A stretch of DNA of 64,000 bases from Thermoactinomyces vulgaris (lineage in GTDB: Bacteria; Bacillota; Bacilli; Thermoactinomycetales; Thermoactinomycetaceae): positions 310,001-374,000 of the forward strand of contig NZ_REFP01000008.1 in NCBI RefSeq assembly GCF_003688725.1, given 5' to 3'. Positions 25,435 to 34,698 of this stretch are shown here, in pieces. The notes under the pieces were generated by a model. That model made no database searches. It was not told where the DNA came from and was given only the letters and a program-made list of their open reading frames with translations. The translations under genes were made by a program, and so were the position numbers. Position 1 is the stretch's first letter; every line of letters starts with the position of its first letter.

Positions 25435-26001
25435 ATGATGAGTTGTTTGGAAGAAATTTTGTCATATAATGAGAGGTTTGTAAAAAATAAACAATATGAA
25501 AGTTACACCACGGACAAATATCCCAATAAACGGTTATTGATTGTTACTTGCATGGATACCCGGTTGACGGAGTTGTTGCCCAAAGCCCTGAATTTGAGAA
25601 ACGGGGATGCCAAAATTCTCAAGACGGCCGGTGCATTCATATCGGAACCGTATGGAAGCCTGATGCGAAGCCTTTTGGTGGGCGTAACGCTTTTAAAAGT
25701 GGAAGAAGTGATGGTGATTGGTCATCATGACTGCGGGCTGGTCGGTTTGACGGGCGAGCGGGTGCTTGAAAAATTAAAAGAGAGAGGAATCACCGAAGAG
25801 AAAGCGGATGAAATAGAAAAACAAGGAGTGGATGCCGCGAAATGGTTGTCCGGCATTCAAAGTGTGGAAGAAGGCGTGATGGAAAGTGTCCGTTTGATCC
25901 GAAACCATCCTTTTTTTCCCCGGGATGTGTTGATCCATGGCTTAACCATCGATCCCGAAACGGGAAAATTGGAAGTGGTTGATGACGGTCGGAAAAAATA
26001 A
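25435..26001 (+). CDS. Beta-class carbonic anhydrase
   Basis: A 188-residue zinc enzyme that interconverts CO2 and bicarbonate in the cytoplasm. The zinc ligands and catalytic dyad are visible: VTCMDTRLTELL (Cys, Asp-Arg) and VIGHHDCGLVGLTGE (His, Cys). LKTAGAFISEPYGSLMRSL is the conserved strand-helix between them. It resembles the short YtiB-type enzymes of Bacilli. Two ATG codons (25435, 25438) follow AAGGGGG. It is monocistronic. Confidence 0.92.
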   Translation: MMSCLEEILSYNERFVKNKQYESYTTDKYPNKRLLIVTCMDTRLTELLPKALNLRNGDAKILKTAGAFISEPYGSLMRSLLVGVTLLKVEEVMVIGHHDCGLVGLTGERVLEKLKERGITEEKADEIEKQGVDAAKWLSGIQSVEEGVMESVRLIRNHPFFPRDVLIHGLTIDPETGKLEVVDDGRKK

Positions 26002-26060
26002 TCTTCTTCTTTTCAGCAAAAACTGATAAAATATGTGGTAATTAAAAGGAGGCACTGCTT

Positions 26061-26531
26061 ATGGCACTGGCTACTTTTGGAGCTGGATGTTTTTGGGGGG
26101 TTGAAGAGGTGTTCCGCCAAATTCCCGGTGTGAAAAACACCACTGTGGGTTACATGGGTGGAACCACGGAAAACCCGACGTATGAAGAAGTTTGCACGGA
26201 TCAAACCGGCCATGCCGAAGTGGTTCAGGTCGAGTATGATCCGGAACAAGTCACCTATGAAGATTTGCTGGATGTATTCTGGAATAATCACAATCCGACG
26301 ACACTGAACCGTCAGGGCCCTGATGTGGGAACCCAGTACCGTTCGGTCATTTTTTACCATACAGATGAACAAAAGCAGGCTGCGGAAGCGTCGAAAAAAC
26401 AATTGGATCAATCCGGCAAATGGAAAGATCCGATTGTGACACAGATTGAACCAGCCGGCACTTTTTGGCGTGCGGAAGAATATCATCAACGTTACTTGCA
26501 AAAACGCGGCTTAAATGCCTGCCATTTATAA
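26061..26531 (+). CDS. msrA: Peptide-methionine (S)-S-oxide reductase MsrA
   Basis: Reduces methionine-S-sulfoxide in oxidised proteins. It has 156 residues with the active site [19 protein letters not shown] (nucleophilic Cys in GCFWG), [17 protein letters not shown], and the [19 protein letters not shown] segment that closes the pocket. The ATG follows AAAGGAGG. There is no fused or adjacent MsrB domain. A GCGCC-stem terminator follows, but the next gene may be partly coexpressed. Confidence 0.95.
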   Translation: MALATFGAGCFWGVEEVFRQIPGVKNTTVGYMGGTTENPTYEEVCTDQTGHAEVVQVEYDPEQVTYEDLLDVFWNNHNPTTLNRQGPDVGTQYRSVIFYHTDEQKQAAEASKKQLDQSGKWKDPIVTQIEPAGTFWRAEEYHQRYLQKRGLNACHL

Positions 26532-26540
26532 TCAGAGAGA

Positions 26541-26567
26541 AAAGGCGCTGACATCGGGCGCCTTTTT
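26541..26567 (+). terminator. Terminator after msrA
   Basis: AAGGCGC pairs with GCGCCTT around a short loop; TTTTTCTG follows. Confidence 0.75.
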
Positions 26568-26586
26568 CTGTAAGGAAGTGAAGCGT

Positions 26587-26940
26587 GTGAAAGAAATGGT
26601 TGTCAAAGGCAAAGTCGTGGATGGTATGACCCGTTGTATCCATTACCATTCGGAGTTGGATATCATAGCGGTTAAGTTTGCCTGTTGCGGGCAATACTAT
26701 CCATGCTATTTTTGTCATCAGGAAGCGGAGAATCATCCGGTCATTCGCTGGTCGGTCCGCCATCTGCATGAAAAAGCGGTCTTCTGCGGTGTGTGCCGGC
26801 ATGAAATGACCCTGAAGGAGTATTTGCAGGGGACGGGAGCTTGTCCCTCTTGCCGCGCCAAGTTTAATCCGGGTTGCCGGAAACACTGGCAATATTATTT
26901 CGACAGGTCTTTGCTATCTTGTATCCGAACAGAAGTTTGA
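26587..26940 (+). CDS. CHY zinc finger protein
   Basis: A 117-residue zinc protein with a CHY-type pattern: RCIHYHSELDIIAVKFACC, YPCYFCHQEAENHP, AVFCGVCRHEMTLKEYL, CPSCRAKFNPGCRKHW. Eight or more Cys/His ligands form two to three zinc sites. In yeast the Hot13 relative redox-cycles with Tim proteins; the bacterial role is unknown. The GTG at 26587 lies 7 bases after AAGGAAG; an ATG three codons on is also possible. Confidence 0.85.
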   Translation: MKEMVVKGKVVDGMTRCIHYHSELDIIAVKFACCGQYYPCYFCHQEAENHPVIRWSVRHLHEKAVFCGVCRHEMTLKEYLQGTGACPSCRAKFNPGCRKHWQYYFDRSLLSCIRTEV

Positions 26941-26960
26941 ACAAAACAGGCGGATCTCCC

Positions 26961-26992
26961 GGCACCTGAATGGATGGCAGGTGTTTTGTTTT
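26961..26992 (+). terminator. Terminator after the CHY gene
   Basis: CACCTG/CAGGTG stem with a TTTTGTTTTG tail. Confidence 0.75.
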
Positions 26993-27054
26993 GTGTTAGA
27001 ATGATGGAGTTATGAAAACAGGCATTCTTGTACAGCAGAAAGGAGGGGGGATCG

Positions 27055-28215
27055 GTGGTTTATTTGGATAACAGTGCAACGACCCAAACCGATCCGGCTG
27101 TGATTAAGGTCATGGGGGATGTCATGCGCGAAGTGTACGGAAATCCCTCTTCATTGCACGGTATCGGAGTGAAAGCCGAGCGGTTGCTGCAGCAGGCGCG
27201 CAAAGTGATTGCCGATCAACTCGGCGGATCGCCGCAGGAAATCATTTTTACTTCGGGAGGAACCGAAGCCAATAACATGGTGATTCGCGGAATTGCCGAA
27301 TCTTACCGCAACCGGGGAAACCACATCATCACGAGCCAGGTTGAACATCCGTCTGTGTATGATGTTTTTCAGTACCTGAAACAAAAAGGGTGGAAAGTCA
27401 CTTTTCTGCCTGTGAATGAAAAGGGGCAAGTGAGGACCGAAGACGTCAAAGCCGCTTTGACCGATGAAACGGTTCTGGTTTCCATCATGCATGTCAATAA
27501 TGAGACGGGAAGCATTCAACCAGTCGGGGAAATCGGGGAATTATTAAAATCTTATCCCAAAGTGATGTTTCATGTGGATGCGGTCCAATCTTTCGGGAAG
27601 ATCCCGCTGAAACCGGCCGATGCCCATATCGACTTTTTAACCATGTCCGGCCACAAGATTCACGGACCGAAAGGCATTGGTTGTTTATATAAACGGAAAA
27701 ACCTGACCCTTCCGCCGCTTTTGATCGGCGGGGGACAAGAACAGGGATTTCGCTCGGGAACCGAAAATGTCCCGGCTGTTGCCGGCCTGGCCAAAGCGGT
27801 GGTGATGGCTGGCCAATCGGAGAAAGATTTTATCCAAAAATGCCAACGATGGAAAGAAATGCTCTTGGAGCGGGTGAAAGAGTTAAACGGTGTGAAAGTG
27901 AACGGAGATACGTCTTCCCGCGGTGGAGCCCCGTATATTTTAAACTTGTCTTTCCCTGGACTGAAGTCCGAGGTGGTGGTTCATGCCTTGGAAAAAGAAA
28001 AGGTTTATGTCTCCAGCAAATCAGCATGCTCCTCGAAAAAAGAAGAGCCTTCCAGAGTGTTGAAAGCGATGGGGTTGACCGATCTGGAAGCGATCGGCTC
28101 CATCCGGATCAGCATGGGGAGGATGAACACGGACGAAGATATCCGCCGATGCGGCGATGCACTGGTGCGTGTCATCCCGGAATTACAACAAGTCATGAAG
28201 GTGCATAAAGGATGA
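27055..28215 (+). CDS. Cysteine desulfurase (IscS/NifZ type), ThiI partner
   Basis: PLP enzyme that moves sulfur from cysteine onto its own Cys persulfide. The 386 residues include LDNSATTQTDPAVIKVM, the HVDAVQSFGKIPL Asp, the PLP lysine in DFLTMSGHKIHGPKGIG, and the mobile loop Cys in SSKSACSSKKEEPSR. The GTG start follows AAAGGAGGGGGG. It overlaps thiI by 4 bases, the same arrangement as nifZ-thiI in B. subtilis, so it probably feeds sulfur to ThiI for tRNA 4-thiouridine. Confidence 0.92.
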   Translation: MVYLDNSATTQTDPAVIKVMGDVMREVYGNPSSLHGIGVKAERLLQQARKVIADQLGGSPQEIIFTSGGTEANNMVIRGIAESYRNRGNHIITSQVEHPSVYDVFQYLKQKGWKVTFLPVNEKGQVRTEDVKAALTDETVLVSIMHVNNETGSIQPVGEIGELLKSYPKVMFHVDAVQSFGKIPLKPADAHIDFLTMSGHKIHGPKGIGCLYKRKNLTLPPLLIGGGQEQGFRSGTENVPAVAGLAKAVVMAGQSEKDFIQKCQRWKEMLLERVKELNGVKVNGDTSSRGGAPYILNLSFPGLKSEVVVHALEKEKVYVSSKSACSSKKEEPSRVLKAMGLTDLEAIGSIRISMGRMNTDEDIRRCGDALVRVIPELQQVMKVHKG

Positions 28216-29408
28216 AAAAGAACTGTATATTGTTGCGATATGGAGAGCTTGCATTAAAAGGCAAAAATAAAAAAGAATTTGAGAATCAGTTGGTGAACAA
28301 CATCCGCCAAAAAGTGAAACGGTTTCCGGGCACGGTGGTGACCAAAAGTCCGGGCCGGATTTATATTGACCTGAGTGAAGAACACTTCGAGCCGGTCATT
28401 CAGGCTTGTTCGGAAATTTTCGGTCTGGTGGGGATCAGTCCCGCCATCCGGGTGGAGAAGGATTGGGAAAAAATCAAAGAGGCGGCATTGGCGCTGTTGA
28501 GTGAACAAAAGGAACGGGTGCACACGTTTAAGATCAATGCGAAACGGGCCGATAAGCAATTTCCCATCCCCTCCCAGGAGATGAATCACCGGTTGGGCGG
28601 ATTTTTGCTGGCCAAGCTGCCGCATTTGAAAGTCGACGTCCACGATCCGGATCTGACATTGTTTGTGGAAGTGCGGAAAGAACATGCTTATGTATATGGC
28701 GAGGATCTCCCTGGCTTGGGCGGTTTGCCGGTTGGAGTCAGCGGAAGGGTTTTGTTGATGCTCTCCGGAGGGATCGACAGCCCGGTCGCCGGATATCTGG
28801 CGCTGAAACGGGGCGTGGAGCTGCAGGCAATTCATTTTCACAGTTATCCGTATACCAGCGAACGGGCCAAACAAAAAGTGATCGACCTGGCCAAAATCTT
28901 AACCCGTTACGGGGGACACATCCGGTTGCATGTGGTTCCGTTCACCGAGATCCAAACGGAGATCAACAAGCATTGTTATGAATCGTACAGCATCACCATT
29001 ATGCGCCGCTTTATGTTCCGCATCGCGGAGCAAATCGCCAAAAAACACAAAGCGTTGGCGCTGGTGACCGGAGAAAGTCTCGGCCAGGTGGCCAGCCAGA
29101 CACTGGAAAGCATGCAAACGATTAATGCCGTAACGACAATGCCCGTACTAAGGCCGCTGGTGGGGATGGATAAACAGGAAATTATGTCCATCTCCAAGCG
29201 TATAGATACTTATGAAACTTCCATTTTGCCGTATGAAGATTGTTGTACGGTTTTTCTCCCGAAAGCACCGAAAACCAAGCCTCATCTGGACGTGGCCGAA
29301 AGGCAGGAGCGTTTGCTGGATGTGGAACGGTTGATCCAAGAAGCCGTGGAAAACACGGAAATCATCGACTTGCGCCCGGAAGATGAAGAAGAATTTTCCT
29401 ACTTTTAA
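28212..29408 (+). CDS. thiI: tRNA 4-thiouridine synthase ThiI
   Basis: Adenylates U8 of tRNA and replaces its oxygen with sulfur. The 398 residues have an N-terminal ferredoxin-like region, a THUMP domain to about residue 165, and a PP-loop ATPase with MLSGGIDSPVAGYLALKRG near residue 185. The C-terminal rhodanese extension of the E. coli enzyme is absent, as in Bacillus; ILPYEDCCTVFLP lies where the conserved Cys is expected. It starts inside the last codons of the desulfurase gene. Confidence 0.95.
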   Translation: MKKNCILLRYGELALKGKNKKEFENQLVNNIRQKVKRFPGTVVTKSPGRIYIDLSEEHFEPVIQACSEIFGLVGISPAIRVEKDWEKIKEAALALLSEQKERVHTFKINAKRADKQFPIPSQEMNHRLGGFLLAKLPHLKVDVHDPDLTLFVEVRKEHAYVYGEDLPGLGGLPVGVSGRVLLMLSGGIDSPVAGYLALKRGVELQAIHFHSYPYTSERAKQKVIDLAKILTRYGGHIRLHVVPFTEIQTEINKHCYESYSITIMRRFMFRIAEQIAKKHKALALVTGESLGQVASQTLESMQTINAVTTMPVLRPLVGMDKQEIMSISKRIDTYETSILPYEDCCTVFLPKAPKTKPHLDVAERQERLLDVERLIQEAVENTEIIDLRPEDEEEFSYF

Positions 29409-29413
29409 GGTTG

Positions 29414-29449
29414 CGTTTGGCATGCGGTTTCCGTTCCGCATGCCAAACG
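29414..29449. repeat. Perfect 14-bp inverted repeat between thiI and the M20 gene
   Basis: CGTTTGGCATGCGG at 29414-29427 pairs without mismatch with CCGCATGCCAAACG at 29436-29449 around an 8-base loop. Neither strand has a T run after it, so it is not a typical terminator. It lies about 35 bases before the M20 start codon. Confidence 0.8.
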
Positions 29450-29485
29450 GTCAAAACAAACATGACCGAAACGGGGGTCCGATGT

Positions 29486-31150
29486 ATGATTCCATTTCAA
29501 GAGGAAGTATACCGATTGACAAAAAAATTGGTTGAACACCCCAGTATTGTCGGAACTTTCGGTGAACGGGACATGGCTTATCTGATTTATGAAATATTGC
29601 AAGAGACCCCTTATTTTCAAGAACATCCGGAGTATTTGCAGATGACGCCGACCCGGCAGGATGACCTGGAAAGATATAATGTGCTCGCTTTGCTGAAAGG
29701 CGGCAAAGAGAATGAAAGCGAAACCGTGATATTGATGGGGCACATGGATACGGTGGGAGTGGAAGATTACGGGAAGTGGATGAATCTTGCTTTTTCGCCG
29801 GAACAATTATTGGAAGAGTGGAAAAAGAGCAAACTGCCGGAAGAAGTGAAAAAAGATCTTGACACCGAAGATTACATCGGCGGACGCGGGGTGCTGGACA
29901 TGAAAAGCGGGATTGCCATTCATTTGGCGATTGTCCGGTACTTTGCCCGGAACCGGCATTTATTGAATGGGAATTTGCTGTTTGTGGCCGCTTGTGATGA
30001 AGAACGGAATTCGCGCGGGATCCTGTCTGCCCTTTCCGATATCTTGAAATGGGGAAGGGAAGAAAATCTTACTTATATTGCGGCAATCAATTCGGATTAC
30101 ACATCGCCCCGATTTCCGGGGGATCGCGACCGCTATATTTATCTGGGGACGGTCGGTAAATTGTTGCCGGCTTTTTATATCGTGGGCAAGGAGACCCATG
30201 TGGGGCAGGCATTTGAAGGATTTGATCCCAACTTGATTGCGTCGGAGTTAACGGCGCGAATCGATTACCAAACCGATTTGTGCGATGAAATGTTTGGCGA
30301 AATTACTTTGCCCCCGGTTTCATTGAAACAAACGGACCTAAAAAAACAATATGATGTGCAAACGCCCAAAACCGCACTGGTCTACTATAATTTTTTCGTT
30401 CACAGTTGGTCGCCGAGGGATGTGCTGGAAAAGTTGAAGCAGGTGGCTATTGACGCCTTTGAATCAGCCGTCATGAAGTTTCGGGGCCGGTCGCGCCGGT
30501 ATCATGAATTGAGACGCCGTCCGTACCGGGACATTGACTGGAAGCCGCGTGTTTATACATATGAGGAGTTTTACCGGAAATGCCGGGAAAAACACGGACA
30601 GGAATTCGAACAGGAAGTCTTGCGATTGACCCGTAACATGCTGAATCAGGAAAACATGGATGTCCGCGAGCATTCGCTGCGGATGGTGGAGGAGTTGTGG
30701 AAATGGGGCGGCGACGATGAACCGGCGGTGATTCTTTTTTATGCGGCTCCTTATATTCCCCGTGTGGTTTTAAATGAAAAAGATCCGCGTGATCTCCGCC
30801 TGATCCGGGCCGTAGAAAAATCGGTCAAAGAGATTGAGCCTTTGCAGGAGAAAAAGATCAAAGTGCGCAAATTTTTTCCGTACATTTCGGATATGAGCTT
30901 TGTGGCAATGAGCGATGATGAACGGGAAATTCAAACGTTTGAAAAAAACATGCCGGTGTGGGGGGCAAAATACCATATGGACATGGAGGCCATCCGGCAG
31001 CTGGATGTCCCGGTGATCAACATCGGCCCTTACGGAAAAGACGCCCACAAAAAATGGGAACGGTTGGAAATTTCCTATTCGATGCAATGGGTCCCCAACT
31101 TGACCGTGCGTGTGATACGGTATCTTTTCAATTCTGTGGATGCTTTTTGA
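29486..31150 (+). CDS. M20-family peptidase, RocB-like
   Basis: A 554-residue zinc hydrolase of the M20 clan in the large RocB form. Metal-site motifs: VILMGHMDTVGVEDYGKW (His-Asp), GRGVLDMKSGIAIHLAI (bridging Asp and its neighbour), LFVAACDEERNSRGILSALS (catalytic Glu pair). The N-terminal LVEHPSIVGTFGERDMAYLI is typical of RocB. RocB takes part in arginine or ornithine utilisation in B. subtilis, but no other roc gene is here, so the substrate is open. The ATG at 29486 follows GGGGG. Confidence 0.85.
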   Translation: MIPFQEEVYRLTKKLVEHPSIVGTFGERDMAYLIYEILQETPYFQEHPEYLQMTPTRQDDLERYNVLALLKGGKENESETVILMGHMDTVGVEDYGKWMNLAFSPEQLLEEWKKSKLPEEVKKDLDTEDYIGGRGVLDMKSGIAIHLAIVRYFARNRHLLNGNLLFVAACDEERNSRGILSALSDILKWGREENLTYIAAINSDYTSPRFPGDRDRYIYLGTVGKLLPAFYIVGKETHVGQAFEGFDPNLIASELTARIDYQTDLCDEMFGEITLPPVSLKQTDLKKQYDVQTPKTALVYYNFFVHSWSPRDVLEKLKQVAIDAFESAVMKFRGRSRRYHELRRRPYRDIDWKPRVYTYEEFYRKCREKHGQEFEQEVLRLTRNMLNQENMDVREHSLRMVEELWKWGGDDEPAVILFYAAPYIPRVVLNEKDPRDLRLIRAVEKSVKEIEPLQEKKIKVRKFFPYISDMSFVAMSDDEREIQTFEKNMPVWGAKYHMDMEAIRQLDVPVINIGPYGKDAHKKWERLEISYSMQWVPNLTVRVIRYLFNSVDAF

Positions 31151-31217
31151 CAACGTCTCATCGGATGAAAATTTGTGTTATCGTATAAAGGAGCAGATAC
31201 CGAAAAGGAGAGTCGAC

Positions 31218-31895
31218 ATGGATACGAGTTGGATGGAGCCTGCCTTATGGCTTGCTTTTTTTAATATTATCATCATCGATTTGATTTTGAGCGGGGATAA
31301 CGCGGTTGTGATCGGGATGGCTGCACGCAAACTGCCGCCGGCACAAAGGAAAAAAGCGATCGTGTTCGGTGCGGGTATCGCCGTGTTGTTACGGTCCACC
31401 CTGACGGTCGTGGCCGCATATTTGTTGAACATTCCTCTGTTGATGACCGTGGGCGGAATCTTGTTGATTGGCATTGCGGTGAAATTATTGGTTGAGGAAG
31501 ATGACGGAGTGGATGTCCATGCCGGGGACACTTTGAAAAGTGCCATTAAAACCATCATCATCGCTGATGTGGTGATGAGTCTGGATAATGTATTGGCAGT
31601 TGCCGGCGCTTCCCACGGGAATGTTTTTCTCGTATTGATGGGACTGGCATTGAGCATTCCGATCATCATGTGGGGAAGCAATATCATTGCCGGATTGCTG
31701 AACCGGTTTCCCTGGCTGCTCTATGTCGGAGCCGCCGTACTCGGGTACACGGGCGGACAATTGATCGTGGAAGACCCGTTCGTTCATCAATTGCTGGCCG
31801 GGCTGGATGTCTTGAACATGATCATCCCGGTGGCGCTGGCAGCGATTGTCGTTATCAGCGGCTATGCGTGGAAACATAGAACCAAAACAGTGTAA
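31218..31895 (+). CDS. TerC-family membrane protein (YjbE-like)
   Basis: A 225-residue integral membrane protein with about seven helices. The acidic signature LILSGDNAVVIGMAARKLPP is repeated as VMSLDNVLAVAGASHG in the second half, the internal duplication of the TerC/YjbE fold. Members export manganese or help metallate secreted proteins. No yybP-ykoY manganese riboswitch is visible upstream; the gene follows the M20 gene after 67 bases. The ATG at 31218 lies after AAAAGGAG. Confidence 0.9.
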   Translation: MDTSWMEPALWLAFFNIIIIDLILSGDNAVVIGMAARKLPPAQRKKAIVFGAGIAVLLRSTLTVVAAYLLNIPLLMTVGGILLIGIAVKLLVEEDDGVDVHAGDTLKSAIKTIIIADVVMSLDNVLAVAGASHGNVFLVLMGLALSIPIIMWGSNIIAGLLNRFPWLLYVGAAVLGYTGGQLIVEDPFVHQLLAGLDVLNMIIPVALAAIVVISGYAWKHRTKTV

Positions 31896-31899
31896 ATCA

Positions 31900-31940
31900 A
31901 AAGCCGGCTTGTCCGTTGTTGCGGATGAGCCGGCTTTTTC
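31900..31940. terminator. Terminator shared by terC (+) and tRNA-Gln (-)
   Basis: AAAGCCGGCT pairs with AGCCGGCTTT, with further inner pairing; A and T tracts on both sides suit both strands. Confidence 0.85.
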
Positions 31941-31964
31941 CGGTTAAAAGGAGCCAATCTTTTT

Positions 31965-32039
31965 TGGCTGGGGAAGCAGGATTCGAACCTGCGCATCACG
32001 GAGTCAAAGTCCGTTGCCTTACCACTTGGCTATTCCCCA
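31965..32039 (-). tRNA. tRNA-Gln (anticodon TTG)
   Basis: On the minus strand: 5' TGGGGAATAGCCAAGTGG, anticodon loop CTTTGAC (TTG at the centre) in an ACGGA/TCCGT stem, and an encoded CCA at 31965-31967. It is a single gene with the bidirectional terminator downstream. Confidence 0.95.
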
Positions 32040-32216
32040 TTGCTTTCATTCTTAGAATGGATCCATCCGGACCGTTTTATACATCGCACAAGGCATAAAA
32101 GAGAAAAAAATCGAAAACAACCAAAATCAAAAAAATGACAAAATTCAGGAGGATCTTCCCTTTTAAAGGGGAAATTGTAAAAATATGTCGTTTGCATGGG
32201 GAAAGGGGTATTCAGC

Positions 32217-33341
32217 GTGGACATAGCTTCTTACATCAATCAATTGTTGCATCAGGCCGTGCAGCTCCGGGCAAGTGATGTCCATATTGAACCGCAACAG
32301 GATGCATTGCGCATCCGCATGCGGGTGGACGGACAATTGACGGAGACCGGAAGGGTGGATCTCTTCCATGCGACAGCGATTGTCTCAAGGATCAAAGTGA
32401 TGAGCCGGTTGGATATCGGGGAAAAACGCCTTCCGCAGGACGGGGTTTTTGTTTTTGAGCGGAACAAACAACCGCTTGAGATCAGGGTATCCACCCTGCC
32501 GACGATTTACGGGGAGAAAGTGGTGATGCGGCTTCTTCGCCTTCGCGAGAATCCTTTCACCATGGAAGAGTTGGGGATGGAGAGCGACCAGCAACAAAAA
32601 GTGAGGCATCTGTTAAGCAAGAACAGCGGCCTCATGGTTGTCACCGGCCCCACTGGCTCAGGCAAAACCACGACGCTTTACACCTTGTTGCAGACATTGA
32701 ATCAAAACCGGACCAACATTGTTTCTTTGGAAGATCCGGTTGAATTGCAACTGGACGGGATCAATCAAGTGCAGATCCATCCCAAATCCGGCCTCACTTA
32801 TGCCTGCGCATTGCGGGCGGTGATGAGGCAAGATCCGGATGTGATCATGATCGGGGAAATCCGGGATGAGGAAGTGGCAAAGATTGCCGTGAGTGCCGCA
32901 TTGACCGGCCATCTGGTTTTGACGACGTTACACACGCCCGATGCGGCGGGAGCCGTGATACGTTTGCTTGATTTGAAAGTGGAACCGTACCGCCTGGCCG
33001 CATCGCTCATTGGGGTGATTGCGCAAAGGCTCGTGCGGCGGATCTGCACCGGCTGTGGCGGTGAGGGGTGCCATCATTGCCGGCAAACCGGGTACCAGGG
33101 AAGAACGGGAATCTTTGAAGTGCTGGAGATGAGTGATGATCTGGCCGGGCAGATTGCCCGTCAAAATACATGGATGAAAATTCGCAAGACGATGAAAGAT
33201 TCGGGGATGAAAACGCTGGAAGACAGGATGAAGGAGTATGTCCGTCAAGGCGAAACGACACTGGAAGAACGGGTGAGGAAGGTCGATGGGGATGTTGTGG
33301 ATAAGGAAACGGTGGAATGCGGAGCAGTACATGGTGTTTAG
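32217..33341 (+). CDS. comGA: Competence traffic ATPase ComGA
   Basis: Cytoplasmic GspE/PilB-type ATPase that drives assembly of the competence pseudopilus. The 374 residues hold the N-terminal SDVHIEPQQDALRIRMRVDG domain, Walker A GPTGSGKTTTLYTLL near residue 145, Asp box VSLEDPVELQLDGINQVQI, Walker B QDPDVIMIGEIRDEE, His box LTGHLVLTTLHTPDA, and a zinc motif CTGCGGEGCHHC in the C-domain. The GTG at 32217 with GGAAAGGGG upstream is preferred over ATG 32196. First of the comG operon; no clear ComK box was found. Confidence 0.93.
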   Translation: MDIASYINQLLHQAVQLRASDVHIEPQQDALRIRMRVDGQLTETGRVDLFHATAIVSRIKVMSRLDIGEKRLPQDGVFVFERNKQPLEIRVSTLPTIYGEKVVMRLLRLRENPFTMEELGMESDQQQKVRHLLSKNSGLMVVTGPTGSGKTTTLYTLLQTLNQNRTNIVSLEDPVELQLDGINQVQIHPKSGLTYACALRAVMRQDPDVIMIGEIRDEEVAKIAVSAALTGHLVLTTLHTPDAAGAVIRLLDLKVEPYRLAASLIGVIAQRLVRRICTGCGGEGCHHCRQTGYQGRTGIFEVLEMSDDLAGQIARQNTWMKIRKTMKDSGMKTLEDRMKEYVRQGETTLEERVRKVDGDVVDKETVECGAVHGV

Positions 33342-34338
33342 CCAACAAATGGGACATCTGTTGGAAAGCGGAATACCATTATTGGCCTGTTTGGAATTGC
33401 TGGCGGCACAACGTTTGATCGACGAACCGGTTTATCAACGGCTGAACGGGTTGCTGCAAAAAGGGCAATCGTTGTCCGCTGCTTTGAAAAAACTCAATTT
33501 TCCGCCGATTTACATCGCCTTTGTGCGGGCGGCGGAAGAACACGGGGATTACGTATCGGGGTTTAAGCGCTGTGCTTCTTACTATGCAACTAAAGCCAAT
33601 TGGCAGCGGGAAGTCAAAAAAGCATGCACTTATCCGGCGATCGTTTTTCTCCTTGCCGTTTGCGCTTTTGTCTTTATGTTTGCAGTGGTGATGCCGAGGT
33701 TTTCCCATCTGTATGCATCCATGAATATTTCCATGCCGCTGGTCACACGCCGTTTGTTTCGGGTTTATGATGCGATGCCGCAGCTTTTGGCAGGGGGGAT
33801 GCTTCTCATCCTTCTGGTGGTGGCCGTGGGTTTCATCCTTCGGTTGAGCCCTTTTCCGGTCCGGGTTTGGTGGGGAGCCTGCTGGATCCGTTTGCCGTTG
33901 GTCCGGCAGATTTGCCGGTACCGGCACACTCATTTTTTGACCATTCAGCTGTCTTCTCTTTTAAAAGCCGGGGTTTCGTTGGTGGATGCCCTGCAGTTGA
34001 TCCAAAAACACACACCATGGCCGGTGCTCGTTCACTACCTGAACCGGGTGAACAAAGAACTGTTGACGGGGAAATCTTTTGCTGGTGCCTTGAGCCAAAA
34101 GGGCAAATATTTCTTTTTGCCTTCTTTGCCCCGGTTGGTTGCCATTGCCGAAGAATCGGGGAAATTGGTGGAAACCTTGACCAATCTGGCGGACGGGACC
34201 GAAATGATGATCCGTTACAAGTTGGAACGGGTGGCCAAAAGCATTGAGCCTGTTTGTATTTTTGTGATCGGCCTTATGATTGCAGTCTCGGTGGTTGCTT
34301 TGTTTTTGCCGGTTGTAAAACTGGTGCAGGCGCTCTGA
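33286..34338 (+). CDS. comGB: Competence pseudopilus inner-membrane protein ComGB
   Basis: A 350-residue GspF/PilC-type platform protein. Two repeated cytoplasmic domains (FSQQMGHLLESGIPLLACLE and LTIQLSSLLKAGVSLVDALQ) are each followed by hydrophobic segments; the C-terminus ends in a long helix. It anchors pilus assembly to ComGA in the membrane. The ATG at 33286 follows GAGGAAGG and the gene overlaps comGA by 56 bases. Confidence 0.92.
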   Translation: MGMLWIRKRWNAEQYMVFSQQMGHLLESGIPLLACLELLAAQRLIDEPVYQRLNGLLQKGQSLSAALKKLNFPPIYIAFVRAAEEHGDYVSGFKRCASYYATKANWQREVKKACTYPAIVFLLAVCAFVFMFAVVMPRFSHLYASMNISMPLVTRRLFRVYDAMPQLLAGGMLLILLVVAVGFILRLSPFPVRVWWGACWIRLPLVRQICRYRHTHFLTIQLSSLLKAGVSLVDALQLIQKHTPWPVLVHYLNRVNKELLTGKSFAGALSQKGKYFFLPSLPRLVAIAEESGKLVETLTNLADGTEMMIRYKLERVAKSIEPVCIFVIGLMIAVSVVALFLPVVKLVQAL

Positions 34339-34359
34339 AAAAACGAAAGGGGGAGGAAC

Positions 34360-34698
34360 ATGAATGTTCGTCGTTCGCATGGAGAAAACGGGTTTACTCT
34401 GATTGAAATGTTGGTTGTCCTGTTTATTATCGGTTTGATTTTGGCAATTGCCATTCCCAATTTGAAAGCGGCGGGATTAAAAGCACAGGAGAAAGCGGAT
34501 CTGGCCAACCGGCAAATGATTGCGGCCCAAGCGGATCAGTATTTTTTGGAGTACGGGGAATATCCGACGGTTGAAGAATTGGTGAAAAGGGGTTATTTGC
34601 GTTCCATCCCTCCATGTCCGTCCGGAAACGGGAAATATGTGATCCATCCGGAACCAAATCTTCCTTTTGAACGGAGAGTCACTTGTCATGCCAAATGA
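34360..34698 (+). CDS. comGC: Major competence pseudopilin ComGC
   Basis: A 112-residue type IV-like prepilin. The prepilin peptidase site is ENG/FTLIEMLVVLFIIGLIL with Glu5 after the cleavage point. It ends in a short globular part with two cysteines (PPCPSG, VTCHA) that can form an intramolecular disulfide, as reported for ComGC. The ATG follows AAAGGGGGAGG. It is the main subunit of the DNA-uptake pilus. The 3' end overlaps comGD. Confidence 0.93.
   Translation: MNVRRSHGENGFTLIEMLVVLFIIGLILAIAIPNLKAAGLKAQEKADLANRQMIAAQADQYFLEYGEYPTVEELVKRGYLRSIPPCPSGNGKYVIHPEPNLPFERRVTCHAK

Noticed and set aside
31151-31217. yybP-ykoY manganese riboswitch before terC
   Set aside because: Only 67 bases separate terC from the M20 gene and none of the conserved aptamer blocks is present.
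32040-32216. ComK box upstream of comGA
   Set aside because: The region is A-rich but I found no AAAA-N5-TTTT pair with the expected spacing, so no site is claimed.
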